64,000 nt of DNA from Dermacentor variabilis (taxonomy: Eukaryota; Arthropoda; Arachnida; Ixodida; Ixodidae), in NCBI RefSeq assembly GCF_050947875.1, contig NW_027460291.1, positions 23,209,368 through 23,273,367 of the forward strand. The letters are read 5' to 3'. Positions 32,180 to 43,928 of this stretch are shown here, one piece after another (the stretch's first letter is position 1; each line of letters begins with the position of its first letter). The position numbers and the translations under genes were made by a program. Below the pieces are notes generated by a model that was not told the origin of the DNA, ran no database searches, and saw nothing but the letters and a program-made list of their open reading frames with translations.

Positions 32180-32535
32180 ACCTCAGCATCCAACTCCATT
32201 ACACTCTGTCGGCAGGCTGCCAGCTCTTGCCCAATTCGAGCATCAAAATATAAAGCTATGTTCTTGTTCCCTTTCGTCTTCTTAGAAGCTTTAGCGTTTC
32301 GCCACCGCCCGGCCAGCAGCACGCATTTGCGCCATCATGCGATAAAAGCCGCATGCCCCAGATACCTACACCACACATAACGCCCTGCTGCGGGCAAGTC
32401 TCGATGAAGCCGAACTTGTTCATCCATCGCATGATTGAGAGCAGCACAATAACAGTGTGCAATTGCCCGGTCAGGTGGTATAATTTCATATTTCGCGGGC
32501 TTTCTTTGGAACACGGAAGAAAGGACCACAGGATG
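32180..32535. other. Unassigned sequence between mariner and RTE remains
   Basis: It has short overlapping frames on both strands without known motifs. It may hold the mariner 3' end, but no TIR was recognised. Confidence 0.4.
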
Positions 32536-32880
32536 ATGATGATCATCCTCACCATCTTCAGCCTATTTTATGTCCACTGCAGTACGAACTCTCCCTGCGA
32601 TCTCCAATAGCCCTGTCCTGCGCGAACCGATTCCAACCAGCACCCGAAAATTTCCTAATTTCATCGCACCACCTTGTCTTCTGCCGCCCTCTACGGCGCT
32701 TCCCTTTTCTTGGTAGCCATTATGTCCCCCGTATCCTCCAACGGTTATCTAATCTGCACATAACATGACCTGCCTAACGCCATTTTTTCTCCTAATGTCA
32801 ATTAAAATATCATCTATACACGTTTGCTCTCAGATCCAAACCGCTCTCTTTCTATCTCTTAATGTTATGCCTAGCATTCG
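32536..32880 (-). mobile_element. RTE-like LINE 3' end, divergent subfamily (copy 4)
   Basis: The layout matches the other RTE 3' ends: an (ATG/ATC) tail on the left (GATGATGATGATCATC), then TCCACTGCAG and the CTTCTGCCGCCC, CTTGG, CTAATGTCAATTAAAATATC blocks. It differs at many positions from the other copies. It therefore represents a diverged subfamily. Confidence 0.7.
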
Positions 32881-33029
32881 ACACGGGAGATATATCGTGT
32901 TCGAAAGAATTGATTGAGGGGTTCCTGAAGGTGCTCTACAACTTTGCGTATCGCACTTGGGGTCTGCAGCCAATACTTAAAAAGTGATTAATTAAACATA
33001 ACTAATCCATTAGTTGAGAAAAAATAAAA

Positions 33030-33560
33030 ATAGCCCGCGTAACTCTAGGCCAGTGCCAAAATTATGCATTTGGTTCAACTCGAAACCGGTATGCCTTTCA
33101 TTTTTAAAACTTTGGCTCAAGATATGTGGGACAACCTCGATAAGTAGCTGTTTTAGTAGTGAAAGGGCAGGACCTCAAATTCTAATTGCTTCGAGCTTAG
33201 ATAATGCGATATTATAATTTGTGCTATCAAAAGCTTGCGTTAGATCGATAAAGACTGAGGTGGCCAGAAATCCTTCGTCGATAAACTTTTTTAGTTGGTC
33301 AGTACGATGAATGAGTGCCAGCTCTGTGAAATATCCTTGGCGAAAACTAAACTGGTATGAAGAGAAGATATTAATTTAGAAAGGTATAACGTATTTCAAA
33401 TAGTTCCTCAATAACTTTCCCAAAGAACTGTAGAATGCAAATAGGTTTGTAGTTATGTAATAATGAGCCATCTCCTTTTTTTAGAATTGGTATGATTTTC
33501 CCACGCTTAAGTTAAGCAGGAAATAAACCAGTCTTCAATAATAAATTAAGAGTAAGTGAA
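33030..33560 (-). pseudogene. LINE-C ORF2, RT N-terminal part
   Basis: In minus sense it reads YQFSFRQGYFTELALIHRTD, LKKFIDEGFLATSVFIDLTQ with AFD after it (RT domain A Asp), then FGTGLELRGLF. The GVPQG and FADD blocks that should follow are not found. Stops interrupt it. Confidence 0.7.
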
Positions 33561-33999
33561 AGTATGTCCGAAAGTAGGTGCACAATTAATTAATGTTAGC
33601 AGGGTGGACCTCATTAATTTACGCGCTCGTCACTTGTAGATTATTTATAACTGCAGTTATTTCTTCTGGCGTTGTTGGAAGTAAAAAGAATGAATCAGCA
33701 ATACAATTCATGCCGATGATCTGGGTAGTATAAGGTAAATTGTTACGAAAGAAAAGAATAATGAAAGCCTCAGCTATATCGGCAGGGGAATTGAGCTCTA
33801 CTTCATCATTTAAAATTCTGGATACCTGGTTTTGTCGTGCATTCCTGTTTCACAAGGAGTTGATAGCCTCCCAGTTTTTAAGTGTCATTAGCCACCTGTA
33901 AAATTCTTTCTTGAAAATGCAATCGTTTACATGATTTTACTTTACACTTACAGAAGCTGAGTGTTACAGATGCCTTAATACGGGGCACGTAAGTTCATG

Positions 34000-34950
34000 T
34001 TAAACGGTTGACTTTTGGTTTTCCTTTATAAGTGGCCCCGTTTGTACAATGCCGTTAATAACTGCTGTGAGACCCATGGATTGTGAGAAAGTGCCACAGT
34101 TCTTTTTACATTTGTTTTTGTAGGTGAACTGTCGTAAGTAGGTTCTATTACGTGAAAAAAATATGGAAACGGTTTTCTGTTGGTCGTTTAATGATTTAAT
34201 TTCAGACCGCTTCGTATTAGCAACAGCAGTTATGAAGCGGTCTTTGTCAAGAATAGCTTTAGTATGAGAAGGTGGGCAAGGTTGTAGGTTAGAATTGAAG
34301 CGTAAGAGTAGGATGTAATTAGCACTGATGTCGATGTGCAAAACTTTCACCTCTGGTGAATGAAACAGGTTAGAAAGAGCATGAACAATAACTGTGTCTG
34401 TGCCATAATAGACTTGTGGGAACGTCAATTAAACAATCATATCCGTAGCTATGGAACAAACCAGTATAGTGAATACAGATGGGTGACGTTTCGTCGAGTA
34501 AATTTATATTTATATCATCCATTATCAAAAAATTTTTATTTTCTGGTGATACAGTGTGTAACATATGGTCAAAAGTGATACAGAATTCATTGACTGACGA
34601 TGAAGGAGAACGGTAAATACAGACAAATATGAAATTCTTGTTCGCCTGAATAGAAAGCAGTTACTGAATTCAATCCAAAAACATTCCCAATTAGTAACGG
34701 TTAAAGATAGGTCATGTGTTCTTCGATAAGCAATATTAGAAAAAACAAATATGGCCGCACCACCGTGACTGCTCGTTATTCTATTGTAGTATTCCGATTT
34801 ACAGTTAGGCAAGCAATACAAGTTTTTGTCGTCGTCAGATAAACACGTTTCAGTAATGGCAATCAGTAAACATTAACTAGTTAGCGATGCAAGGTAATTA
34901 TAATTGCGTCTAAGTGCTTACGAAGACTCCTCACGTTAAAATCAATGATT
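34000..34950 (-). pseudogene. LINE-C ORF2, endonuclease and linker
   Basis: The endonuclease reads HGGAAIFVFSNIAYRR near 34,740, FLIMDDININLLDET near 34,520 (one catalytic region), and GLFHSYGYDCLIDVPTS near 34,460. The linker frame 34,428-34,000 has DKDRFITAVANTKRSEIKSL and FFSRNRTYLRQFTYKNKCKK. Most of each block is open, with frame changes between blocks. Confidence 0.75.
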
Positions 34951-34999
34951 GAATGAAATCCGCCTAAAAAGGAATTCACTTGATCGGGTTTCAGTGGAA

Positions 35000-35715
35000 A
35001 AGCCGTAATTGTTATGTGAATTTGTTAAACTGTGAGCTCTAGTCTATTTTGGTTAGGTCATATTCGTCTGGAATGCGGAGAACTTCCTAGCCTTGATTTG
35101 GCAGTTGGCCGTTCAAAGGAACATCCAGTTCCTTTCTTTCTTCATTCTTAGTGCTTTGGAAAAGAGAGCCTTTTAAGGTGGGATCAGATGCTCATTTACA
35201 AAAAACGAGAGCATTGAATTAGCCATAGAATCCAATGTCACTAAAACATAGTTTGGCTTTACGCGCTTTGCTCGCAAAGTCAGCTTTCTTAGTTCCGGAA
35301 CAGAATCGAGCAATGATATTTTTATTGCCATTAGCTCCGGTGCTTTCGCGATGAACAATGTCCAGATCGCTAGGGAAAACGGGACAGCCAGTTCTGTCGC
35401 CTACCGTTTTCATTATTGCGACACAGTCCTCTCCTAGGAAGCAGGGAACACCTTTGATATCGACATTGCCAAGGCGAGTGTACTCTTCAAGCTCCTACAT
35501 CTTGCGAATCAATCAGAGGTTCTGAGATTTCAGTTTGTTCTGAACGATTAGGGTAGCATTTTGGCTACTTAGTTCTTCTATAAGTCCATTCAAGTGATCA
35601 GCACTTGTATTCAAAGAATCAACTTCTTTTTTTAGCTCCACAACATCGATCCTGGACTGTTTAATTCTTAGCAATATCTTACCAAACACGAGTTAATGCG
35701 TGCTTTTAGCCATGT
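35000..35715 (-). pseudogene. LINE-C ORF1, RNA-binding protein remnant
   Basis: It starts near 35,713 (MAKSTH, stop), then a coiled coil (VVELKKEVDSLNTSADHLNG, LIEELSSQNATLIVQNK). The conserved core ELEEYTRLGNVDIKGVP follows, then PSDLDIVHRESTGANGNKNI, IARFCSGTKKADFASKARKA. This is the typical LINE ORF1 arrangement (coil, RRM-like core, basic tail). There are two or three stops. Confidence 0.75.
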
Positions 35716-35732
35716 TGTTAATCTTTTTAGAG

Positions 35733-36885
35733 CGCAGCTCTTTGGCGTCCGTTCCTGGGTTTCGCGTCGTCGTCGGCGTTGTCGTCGGCCTCGTAACCAG
35801 CTCCGCCCCCCTTTCATCCCCCCAGCGCTAGCAGCGACCGACTGATACCGCTGGATGCCGATGACGCCGCTAGAGAGTCAAGATAACGTGACTGCATAGA
35901 ACACCGTCGCCGCCATGCAGAAAGAGGAGGAAAGAGTCCCCCCCCCCTGTTCTTGTGTGGCGGATAGGGTGCTCTTCAGTTGCCGACGCGCCGGTTATTT
36001 CACGTAGGCCCCGGCAAGTCGACGAATACGTGACCACCTTCCCACGGCTAGACCTGGTTCTTAGCGCTGCGGAAGCGAGGGTATCATATTGTTTGTGTCG
36101 GCATCGGCGGCGTTGTCCCTGAAACCAACTCCGCAGCTGGGGTTGACTCACTATCGGCGTCAGCGGCATCAGTCAGTCGCTGCTATCTCTTCCCTTCTCC
36201 CTTTATCGTGTTGTCCGCTTGCTGCGCGCGCTTCTGCCCCCATCGTTTGCCGCTGGGTGTACACGCCGCCCCCCTCCCCCCTCTTCCTGCGAGTCTCCGG
36301 TTGTCAAAGTGCCGGCTCGAACTTAATTCCTTTCTTCGCTCCTCCTCCAATGCAACCCCTGTGCGGTGGCAATCAGAGAGCCAGATCGGTGGCGGCGGAT
36401 CTGTATATGTGCACCGCCCGAGCCGAAATTGCCGCTGCCGTTCGCCCTGTGCGGTGGCAATCAGAGAGCCAGATTGGTGGCGGCTTGGCATAAAGACAAA
36501 CAGCAATTTCCTAACACTTATGCGGGAGAACATCCCGTTCCTCTCGCTCGTAACGCGTCCCACGGCTGTGACAACCTCGCGAGGAACTTGTATAGATCTC
36601 GTCTTTGAGAATCAAGCATTGGTGTACCAAGTCGAACATATATCAGTCTATTTCTCCGACCACAAAGCTTCCTTCATGACTGTCAAGAACTGTTAGTGGA
36701 GTCTTTGTTAAAGGAATACGTGTGAAAAATAAAAAAAAAATTCTGTCGTAGCGCATACATGTGTTGCTCGATTTCTTTGCCTCAATCTATCGAAAAGGTG
36801 AAACAGCTTATTTGCTGCGCTCAAATTTCGCATTAGGAAGTAACGTAATCGTCGGTAATTTCTTTCAGCTTCTCAATTTTTTTGA
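35733..36885 (+). repeat. Dispersed repeat family A, copy 2 (uninterrupted)
   Basis: It starts TTTTTAGAGCGCAGCTCTTT, as at 690. Internal direct repeats include two copies of a CGGTGGCAATCAGAGAGCC block (36,364 and 36,451). The 3' third encodes a short LINE-endonuclease-like tail (SRGTCIDLVFENQAL, then YFSDHKASFMTVK at 36,575-36,690) and ends in sequence matching 5,100-5,262. Because left and right parts are adjacent here, copy 1 appears to be split by a 3.5 kb insert. Confidence 0.6.
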
Positions 36886-37284
36886 CAGTTCTGCATTCAT
36901 CGACATGGTATAAATATTAAGCGGAGACTCAGGTAGAAAAAAAAAAGAAAAATAGAACTGTTGATGGCAGCAGCAGCAGCAGTGACACAAAAAGAAAAAG
37001 AAGAATAGAAGGAAAACTGGGGGACATCTGAGCAAACACATTATTCCAGGTTAGATGTGGGTCATGAAATGCCGCAGCTGCCAGTGAATAGCAGCTGTCG
37101 ATGTCGGCCTGTTTATAGGGCGCGGCGCTATAGCAGCGATCGCCAGTCGTGATTTTGCCTATGCCAGCAGCAGACACCACGATGTGGCTACGCAGTCGCA
37201 GATTCACCCCGTGTGGGTGATTCAGCGCCGTCAAGGGAAGCAAGGTGGTACCACAAAGACGATCACAGAAGAAACAGGCGGCTG
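36886..37284. other. Unassigned; includes a short (GCA)n run
   Basis: It has an A-rich run near 36,935-36,952 and (GCA)5 near 36,967-36,981. A minus-strand frame (36,929-37,243) has no recognisable motif. Confidence 0.4.
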
Positions 37285-38330
37285 ACTAGGACGACAAGTC
37301 ATACCCATATTCAAGCAATATAAATACCTGGGGGCATACATAAACGAAGACCTGCGCAAGAACCCACCAGGACAAGCTTAAAATGAAAGGGAAGCGGAAT
37401 GGCAGCAATAATGAAACAAACTTTGGGACTATAATAAATACGAGGTGGTGTTACAAATCTGGAAATGAGTAATGGTGAAACCGTTACCGCTTGAAAATTC
37501 AATTCTGTACCGTAAATCCGAAATCTTGTCGGGGTTGCAGATTCACGAGAACAAGTTCGGCCGACTGGCTTTGGGGAACCACGGTAAAACCACAATTTAT
37601 GCTGTGCAATATTATATGGATTACGCCTCATTTGAAATCAGAGAAGCGTGGAGAAAGATTACTGCTGAAGAAACACTAAGGAACATGTATGACATTGAAA
37701 AGGCGGCTAAATTGCGCATGTACCTTTACCTGAAAATTGTGTACATGGAACGCTGGAAGATGTTAAGAAAGTTGGCAACCAAGGCCAGAGTAATTAAAAT
37801 GTAAACAGACAACGAGGAGTCATCAAAAAAGATAGTTAGAGAAACAGAGCCATTAAATTGCATGGAAATGATAGAAACAAAAGACGCCATGGATATTTAC
37901 CATGACCAGACAGAAATCTAAAAGTTTGTGTAATAACGTGAAGGGGACGGCCTTGTTATTTTATACCCGAGCTCGCTGCCAGACGGCAAAATCATAGTGG
38001 AACAAATATGCGCCACATGGCTAGGCATCTGTGCCCTGGGGAAAAAAAGCTGGAAGCGTTCGGCACATCGTAATGGAATGCCAAGATATTCACCAGCGAG
38101 ACCGGGAGGGCTTGTTCACCTTCTAGAAGCGTCGGGTTCCAATGAACATGGAAATACTAACTGGTCAGCAGTCGAGGCAAGTAAGATAAGATTGCAGTAT
38201 CGGTGGAAAAAAGTGGGAGGAGATCGATGGAACCGCAGCCATTACAAGAGTAGGTATTCGTACAATATGGTGAGAGATGGTCTAAATACGAAAGTTAAGA
38301 TGGAGATCAGATAGGCGTAGGTCTAGATAG
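37285..38330 (+). mobile_element. Unclassified LINE ORF2 C-terminal remnant, copy J1
   Basis: The plus strand reads FKQYKYLGAYINEDLRKN near 37,312, then KFGRLALGNHGKTTIYAVQY with YASFEIREAWRKI in the 37,472-37,804 frame, and IRLQYRWKKVGGDRWNR near 38,185. The YLG box followed by an LG-(N/G)HGKTT-(A)V block is typical of the region after the RT in one arthropod LINE group. The RT catalytic box is absent. It is homologous to 39,175-40,180. Confidence 0.55.
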
Positions 38331-38389
38331 CGATACGCGTAGTGAAAGCACATTAAATCAAGAAGGCTAGATTACTATTTCTTGCTGCC

Positions 38390-38800
38390 ACTATTTAAAG
38401 GGGATGCCAGTGAACACCATCATGCTGCCTAGGCCTTTTGACGCGAAAGCATCACCTGGCCCATCCAGCGAAAAAGCCGGCTGTCACAACGAAACAGTGC
38501 CAAAGTTCTCATTGGCTGCGACGACACTTCATGAGTGCGACCCTTCACGTTGGTGGCATGCGGCGGTGGCACCGCAGGCTGGTGCTGCTTGCTGCTTTGG
38601 CAGCACGTGCCACCGTGGAGTCTGAAGCGCCTACGTCGTCAGGGGCCGCAATCTGGGCAGAAGCGAAGCGTGACCGTCCACGCCAGTACACCGCAGACGA
38701 AGTAGAGGAGCGGAAGAACGCAGCAAAACGAGCGAAGAGGCACTTCGCGGCAATACCCTCACCCCTCTCGCAGCACCTGGCGCGCTAACGTTTCAGGAGC
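38390..38800 (+). other. Unassigned, with a charged ORF tail
   Basis: The frame 38,438-38,788 ends in RPRQYTADEVEERKNAAKRA with KRHFAAI after it, another Arg/Glu/Lys-rich stretch like those near 1.5 and 6.0 kb. I see no known domain. From 38,800 to 39,170 I see nothing. Confidence 0.25.
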
Positions 38801-39174
38801 TGTTTCCTTGTGCCCGCTTTGCTCCTTCGATGCTCTCGTGTGCGGGCCGAGTTCTTCATTAGGTGCCGCATTCAGCCATGGCAGGACGTGTGCCTGCGCA
38901 CTAGTCCTGTGTTGAAACTCGATGCGCTTAAGGTACTCGACCACGTGGTATGCTGCAAACATAGAAACCGCAAAAAGAATAATAATACACTAATATAATC
39001 GCGAAACTTGATAACCTACCCCGCAGCAAAAACCAGAACCTTACTTGCAGCGCAAAACTCGAAGGACCACTGAGGGACGTTCAATGGGAGAACAATACTT
39101 TCGCATTCATCACTCATAAGAACTGCTTAGGTGTCTCCGCATTTTTTTAGCTAAGATAAATCAGAAATTGTGGT

Positions 39175-40180
39175 CTTTAATGAAGAGACCGGTAATCAAG
39201 TGGCATCAATTTAATAGCAAGTCGTATCCATGGTGGAGCAATATAGATGCCTGAGTGTATAAATGAAACTGAGACCCGCTGAAGCATCCTCGCTGATAAT
39301 CTGAAGAGGAAGCGGAATGCAGCAATAATGACACGTAAAGTGCTTTGGGGCTGCAATAAATATGAGGGAGCGCACGGAATTTGAAGAAGAGTAATGGGGT
39401 CAACGCTAACGTTGGCAAACGCCACTGTGCGCTTAAAATCATAGAGCCTATCGGGGTTGGAAGTTAACCAAAGGATGGTAGGCTGGTTGCCTTTTGGGGG
39501 TGATGGTAAAACCACAAATGTGGTAGTGCAGGGCGACATGGGCAGGGTCTCTCTTGAACTCAGAGAAGCGCAATGCAATTTTTTTTTTCTTTTTGAAAAG
39601 CGATTTACTCACAAACATGGATTAAAAGAAATTGCCAGGTAAAGTGCACCATTATCTGCACTCAACAGTACAGGCACGGAATAGAGGAAGAGATCAAGAA
39701 ACTTGGCAAACAAATGGAAAGTAATTGAAAGTGTATATAGACAACCCGCAGTGTGAGAGAAATAGAGACAGCAAATTTAGTGCAAATGATGGAGACAAGA
39801 AAGACCCCGAAAGTGTACAAATGCGGCAAGAAAGAGATCAGCAGGGAATATCTGTACCATGAAAAAATGGGGAGTGCCTGGCTATTTAATGCCCGAGCTG
39901 GGTTGCTGAGGCTAAAAACATACCGAAAGAAATATTCGCGGCAGGTTGACGCCTGTGTCTACTGCAGGAAAATCCAGAAATGAGTCAGCTGGTGGTAAGG
40001 AATGCCGGGATATTCACCCAACAATACCCGTAGGAAACTTCCACCGCCCAGAAGTGGTGCGATCAAAAGCGAATGCGAGTCTTAGCTGCTCACGCAGTCG
40101 AGATAAGCAAGACTTTCAGAGCATTGGTGGGAAAATTACAGGGTCTCTTAAGATCTCTCATTAGAGGTAAAGGGCGAAAA
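39175..40180 (+). mobile_element. Unclassified LINE ORF2 C-terminal remnant, copy J2
   Basis: It matches J1 block by block in degraded form: GTATCC-TGGTGGAGCAATATA near 39,225, GGAAGCGGAATGCAGCAATA near 39,309, GGTAAAACCACAAATG near 39,506, and CTTGAACTCAGAGAAGCGCA near 39,554. There are many frame breaks. Two copies 1.9 kb apart in the same orientation suggest a local duplication or two insertions of one family. Confidence 0.55.
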
Positions 40181-40261
40181 CCTACTATTCTTCCTCTTAT
40201 CAGTTGCCTCTTCTCTTTCTGTTCTTTCTTTTGGTATTTGCTGCTCACTACTACGCATTTT

Positions 40262-40915
40262 TAATCATTTTTAATAAATTTTGGTCATTACAAGCCGCCG
40301 TTAGACATGTTCGTCACATTATAGTCATTAGTAATCATTACAAGTCATTTCAGTCATTATTAGTGATTACTGGTCATTACTAAGCATTGTTGGCCATTTC
40401 TAATGAATTGTAGTCGTTACAAATTGTCGTTAGGCATATTGGTCATTTCGTAGTCATTACTAGTCATCACAAGTTACTTGAATTGTTATTAGTCGTTACT
40501 GCTCACTACAAAGCATTTCTAGTCATTTGTAATCAATTGTGGTCATTATTAAGCATTTCAGTCATTTCTAATCAATTGTAGTCGTTACAAATTGTCGTTA
40601 AGCAAATTGGTAATTTCGTAGTCATTACTAGTCATTACAAGTCATGTCAGTCATTATTAGTCATTACTGCTCACCAGTAAGCAGTATTAGTCATTCGTAA
40701 TCAATTGTGGTCATTACATGCCGTCGTTGGACATATTGGTCATTTCGTAGTCATTGGTAGTAATTACAAGTCATTAGTAGTCATTTAATCATTACTGCTC
40801 ATTACTAGACATTTCTAGTCATTTATAATCAATTGTGGCCATTACAAGCCGTCGTTAGACATGTTAGTCATTTCGGAGTCATTAGTAGTCAGTATCAGCC
40901 ATTACTAGTCATTAT
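40262..40915. repeat. AT-rich minisatellite with 129 bp higher-order unit
   Basis: The basic motif is a degenerate 9-11 bp GTCATTACTA unit. Superimposed is a longer unit marked by the block CCGTCGTTAGACAT (variants CGCCGTT, TGTCGTT). That block occurs at about 40,296, 40,425, 40,593, 40,722 and 40,851: spacings 129, 168, 129 and 129. The 168 interval equals one unit plus 39 bp. It has no coding sense and no similar tract elsewhere in the window. Confidence 0.85.
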
Positions 40916-42477
40916 TAATATCTGCCAATCTCTATTATAACGTTATCATACACTATCAATAATTTTTTGAACATTTAATCTGTCTTTAATCTGTCGTCGT
41001 ATGGCGTGATGACGCGTCGGCGAACAGGCTTGCTGACACAAACTTCACCATGAGCCTAGCAAGGTTTTCACCTAACAAAAAATGGAGGGAAGAGACTGAC
41101 GTAACCGGAGCCTGTACATTCATGGGTAGGTTTTAATGAAGAATGGAAAGATCAAGTAGAGATAGGCAAAATACAAGACTAAAATACAGTTAGTAAAACC
41201 ATATTATATCAAGCAGACCACGTCACTGTTTTTCGCCACTAAGTTTCAAAGTAGATGCCAATATAAATAGTATTAACTATCATCTTGCCCTGACACGCCG
41301 TCTGCATGCGTCAGGAGCGGGTTGCGGAAGAATGTTAAAGTGACCACAGCGACTTGAATAGCTTGGGTGTTAGCAATGTCATTGCAACTATGGCAGTGGA
41401 AATTCACGTCTTTCCAAAAGCACGACAGTACGAACTGGCGAAAATCATATGGGCTTTGTATTTCTCTTTCGTCTTGACGTCAGCGCTGTCCTGCGTGCTT
41501 TTTTCTTCAGTGTCACAAATCAAGGAGCATTGCTTTTATTGGGATACCAATTATATGGACTCTCCAGGTGCATTTCCGCCGTCGCCGTGATGCACTGTAC
41601 AAAGTCAAAGTGCGATAATATCGTGGCCGCACGCCGTATGCTGTAGCTGTGAGTACGAGGGTGAGCCGACATTGATGGCAGATCCCGCGCGCGCAAGAGA
41701 GGCACCGCACGGCACCGGGGGGATTCTACTCCGGCGGCTGCTACGTACCACACCACTGAGCGATCTGCGACGAGTACAGTCGAAGTGCATGGAGGGCTCG
41801 TAGCTTCGTGCTGACTTTGTTCTCGCCGCTCAGTTCACGTCGAAGCGAGAGGCAGCACGATGCTCAATTTGCTCGGTGCTACTGCTCGTCTTCCACACGC
41901 CGGCATTTTGACAGCGAGTGTCGGCGCTCATCGAGTGAGATGTGTTTCTGTTTGCCTATGCGCGCGCGACACCATGCTTGTAATTTAGTTAGTAAGCGAA
42001 TGTTTACGAGTTTATATGGCGGATAAAACTACTATCCTTGTTTTGCATGGCTGTCTACTAATTTGCTATCGCAATCGACATCGAATTCGCGACATAAAAA
42101 ATAACACAAGAAAACAAAATCGTTTTTTGTTTTCGCATGCTAGTCTCAAAAAGAACAGTTAAGCCACGTTCTGCCCTTTTTCACCCCATGGTAATGCGCC
42201 TCGTGTAAATAAAACAACGAACTAAAAATTGCATTACTGTTCGTATGCACATGCAAGTAGAGGTATTTTTGTCAGCTTAGAGGAGCAATAGAATACTGAA
42301 CGTGCGCCTGCCATCTTGCTCACAACTTCATCAATCGCATGGGAACTAGGAGGAGGCCTGCAAATACTAGATGAAAATTATCTGCGCAGGCACAGCAGAT
42401 TGCGTGCGAATTAGATAATTTCATGTCACTCATTCCATGCAACGTGCACCCAGGGAGCTGGCATTGCGACACTGCTT
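40916..42477. other. No recognisable feature
   Basis: Unique-looking sequence with chance ORFs. GC-rich parts lie near 41,570-41,760. I see no TE motif or RNA gene. Confidence 0.4.
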
Positions 42478-42853
42478 ATGGTATCTTACGAGATCGGTCA
42501 CCTCGTCTACGACGTACAAAGCGGATTCCGAGAGCAGAGGATGCCCGTGAGCCTCGACTACTGTCCTGATAACACCACTACCACTGCTCACAGCGTAAAC
42601 TTGACTCTCAACACCCCTTCACACAGGTATGTACAAGTTAATACGTCGTCCTATAGCACAACTTATCAATGTACCAGCAAGATTCCGGACAAATGAGACG
42701 ACTGGTACGATATACGCAGTTGCCGAAATGCACTTCAGCTGTCACGAGCAGTTCGTGACGATTTCACAATATAATGGTTCTCAGCTACAGATACGGAACA
42801 GGACGCTTGAGGTACAGGAATTTCGAGAACGTCATCAACCGATAACAAATTAA
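42478..42853 (+). pseudogene. Possible relic of a secreted or luminal protein exon (very uncertain)
   Basis: Two overlapping frames together give protein-like sequence with several N-glycosylation sequons and Cys. The first reads VSLDYCPDNTTTTAHSVNLT. The second reads AEMHFSCHEQFVTISQYNGS, then QLQIRNRTLEVQEF. The FSC, then N-R-TLEVQEF layout faintly recalls the end of LAMP or ATP6AP1-type luminal domains. A GT donor-like site (CACAG/GTATGT) is at about 42,625. There is no flanking exon. It may be chance. Confidence 0.15.
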
Positions 42854-42859
42854 TGAAAA

Positions 42860-43438
42860 TGAATTACCAGAGCTGTTAAGTGATTGTACAATTGGCGTTT
42901 CCTTATAAGTAAAGTTGAATGCAACTTACAGCACATGTACAATTATCGAGGAGTGTCGGAAGGCTAAAAATTGTGCATTTCAGTATCCTCATTAGGCTTT
43001 GCTTCTATTTGCAAAACAAAACTTGGATCAGAAAAGCTGCAGTATACCTTTTGAGGAAATTTTTTGAGAACTCTGGTGAAAGAAATAAACATGACTACTT
43101 CTTCTTTATTTCTTTGGTGCTCGCATCACCATTTTGTTTTTGCAGTCAATCAATCAGCTTTAAAAGTTCAACAAACAAGATGTGTACATAACAAGTCAAC
43201 TGATAGTAATGAGGCTATCTGAGATTACAGCAGGGCGTGTACATCTTCTGTAACATTCTGTAATTGACAACTGAAATCAAGAGCGCAAGCCGAGGTGAAA
43301 TTATTCATTGATTGCTATATTACATTTGTAGGCAGAAGAACATCCGAAACTCTAATGGTCCGAGCAAACACCAATAAAACAAGGCCTCACTGCCAATGCT
43401 ATAAAAAAAAATGAAATTGTCACAATTAATGCAAAACA
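42860..43438. other. No recognisable feature
   Basis: AT-rich sequence without ORFs of note, repeats or RNA genes that I can identify. Confidence 0.4.
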
Positions 43439-43439
43439 A

Positions 43440-43870
43440 AACATTTCGTTTAAATAAACGCGAAGGCAGCTGTCCTACCTAGCAAAACCGAGCACTGCTG
43501 GCCTGCCGCGTCAGGGGGCTCCGCCAAAACGGACCCCGGTGGTTGTCTGGAACATGTGCAGCGCGGCTGCGGTGTTGCCATCCGCCCCCTCGGCGGATGC
43601 AGCCGTTCCGGCATCCAAGAAGGGCACGTCAACTTACGGGCTTGTGGGCTCCAAGGTCTCATCCTTCGAGGCAAGGCTTTCAAAGCACACACATCGCTTG
43701 AAAGAGCACGCGCCCGGCGCCTCGCAAGCAGCCATGGACACAACACCGAGCGTGATGGTGTAGCCAGCGCCTAAGGAGTGCCGCAATTCCATCTACCCCA
43801 CCAAAAAAGACATACCCCGTATTCTGGTGCCCGGAAAGGGCTTCGTGAGCTAATTTGGCACCCTTGAGCA
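43440..43870 (+). mobile_element. LINE ORF1 C-terminal fragment (family D/E type)
   Basis: The plus strand reads PSADAAVPASKKGTSTYG, SSFEARLSKHTHRLKEHAPG and ASQAAMDTTPSVMV, then a frame break and PPKKTYP. Ala/Pro/Ser-rich sequence ending in a basic tail matches the ORF1 end of the LINE at 54,560-54,902. It is GC-rich and isolated: no ORF2 follows directly, only the foldback element. Confidence 0.55.
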
Positions 43871-43928
43871 CAAAACACATTCAAACTGGACACACAAATT
43901 TCATCGAGGAATGTCGGAGGACTTTTCC

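Larger units (their letters stand above)
32940..35730 (-). mobile_element. LINE-C: CR1/L2-like LINE, ORF1 plus ORF2, 3'-truncated
   Basis: A minus-strand LINE from ORF1 start (about 35,713) through endonuclease and linker to RT domain A, then lost near 32,950. The RT catalytic box and C-terminus are missing. It is bounded on the right by family A at 35,733 and on the left by the RTE copy 4. It is AT-rich compared with its neighbours. Confidence 0.78.

Noticed and set aside
40262..40915. CRISPR array
   Set aside because: The repeats are degenerate and contiguous without unique spacers, and the setting is a eukaryotic genome.
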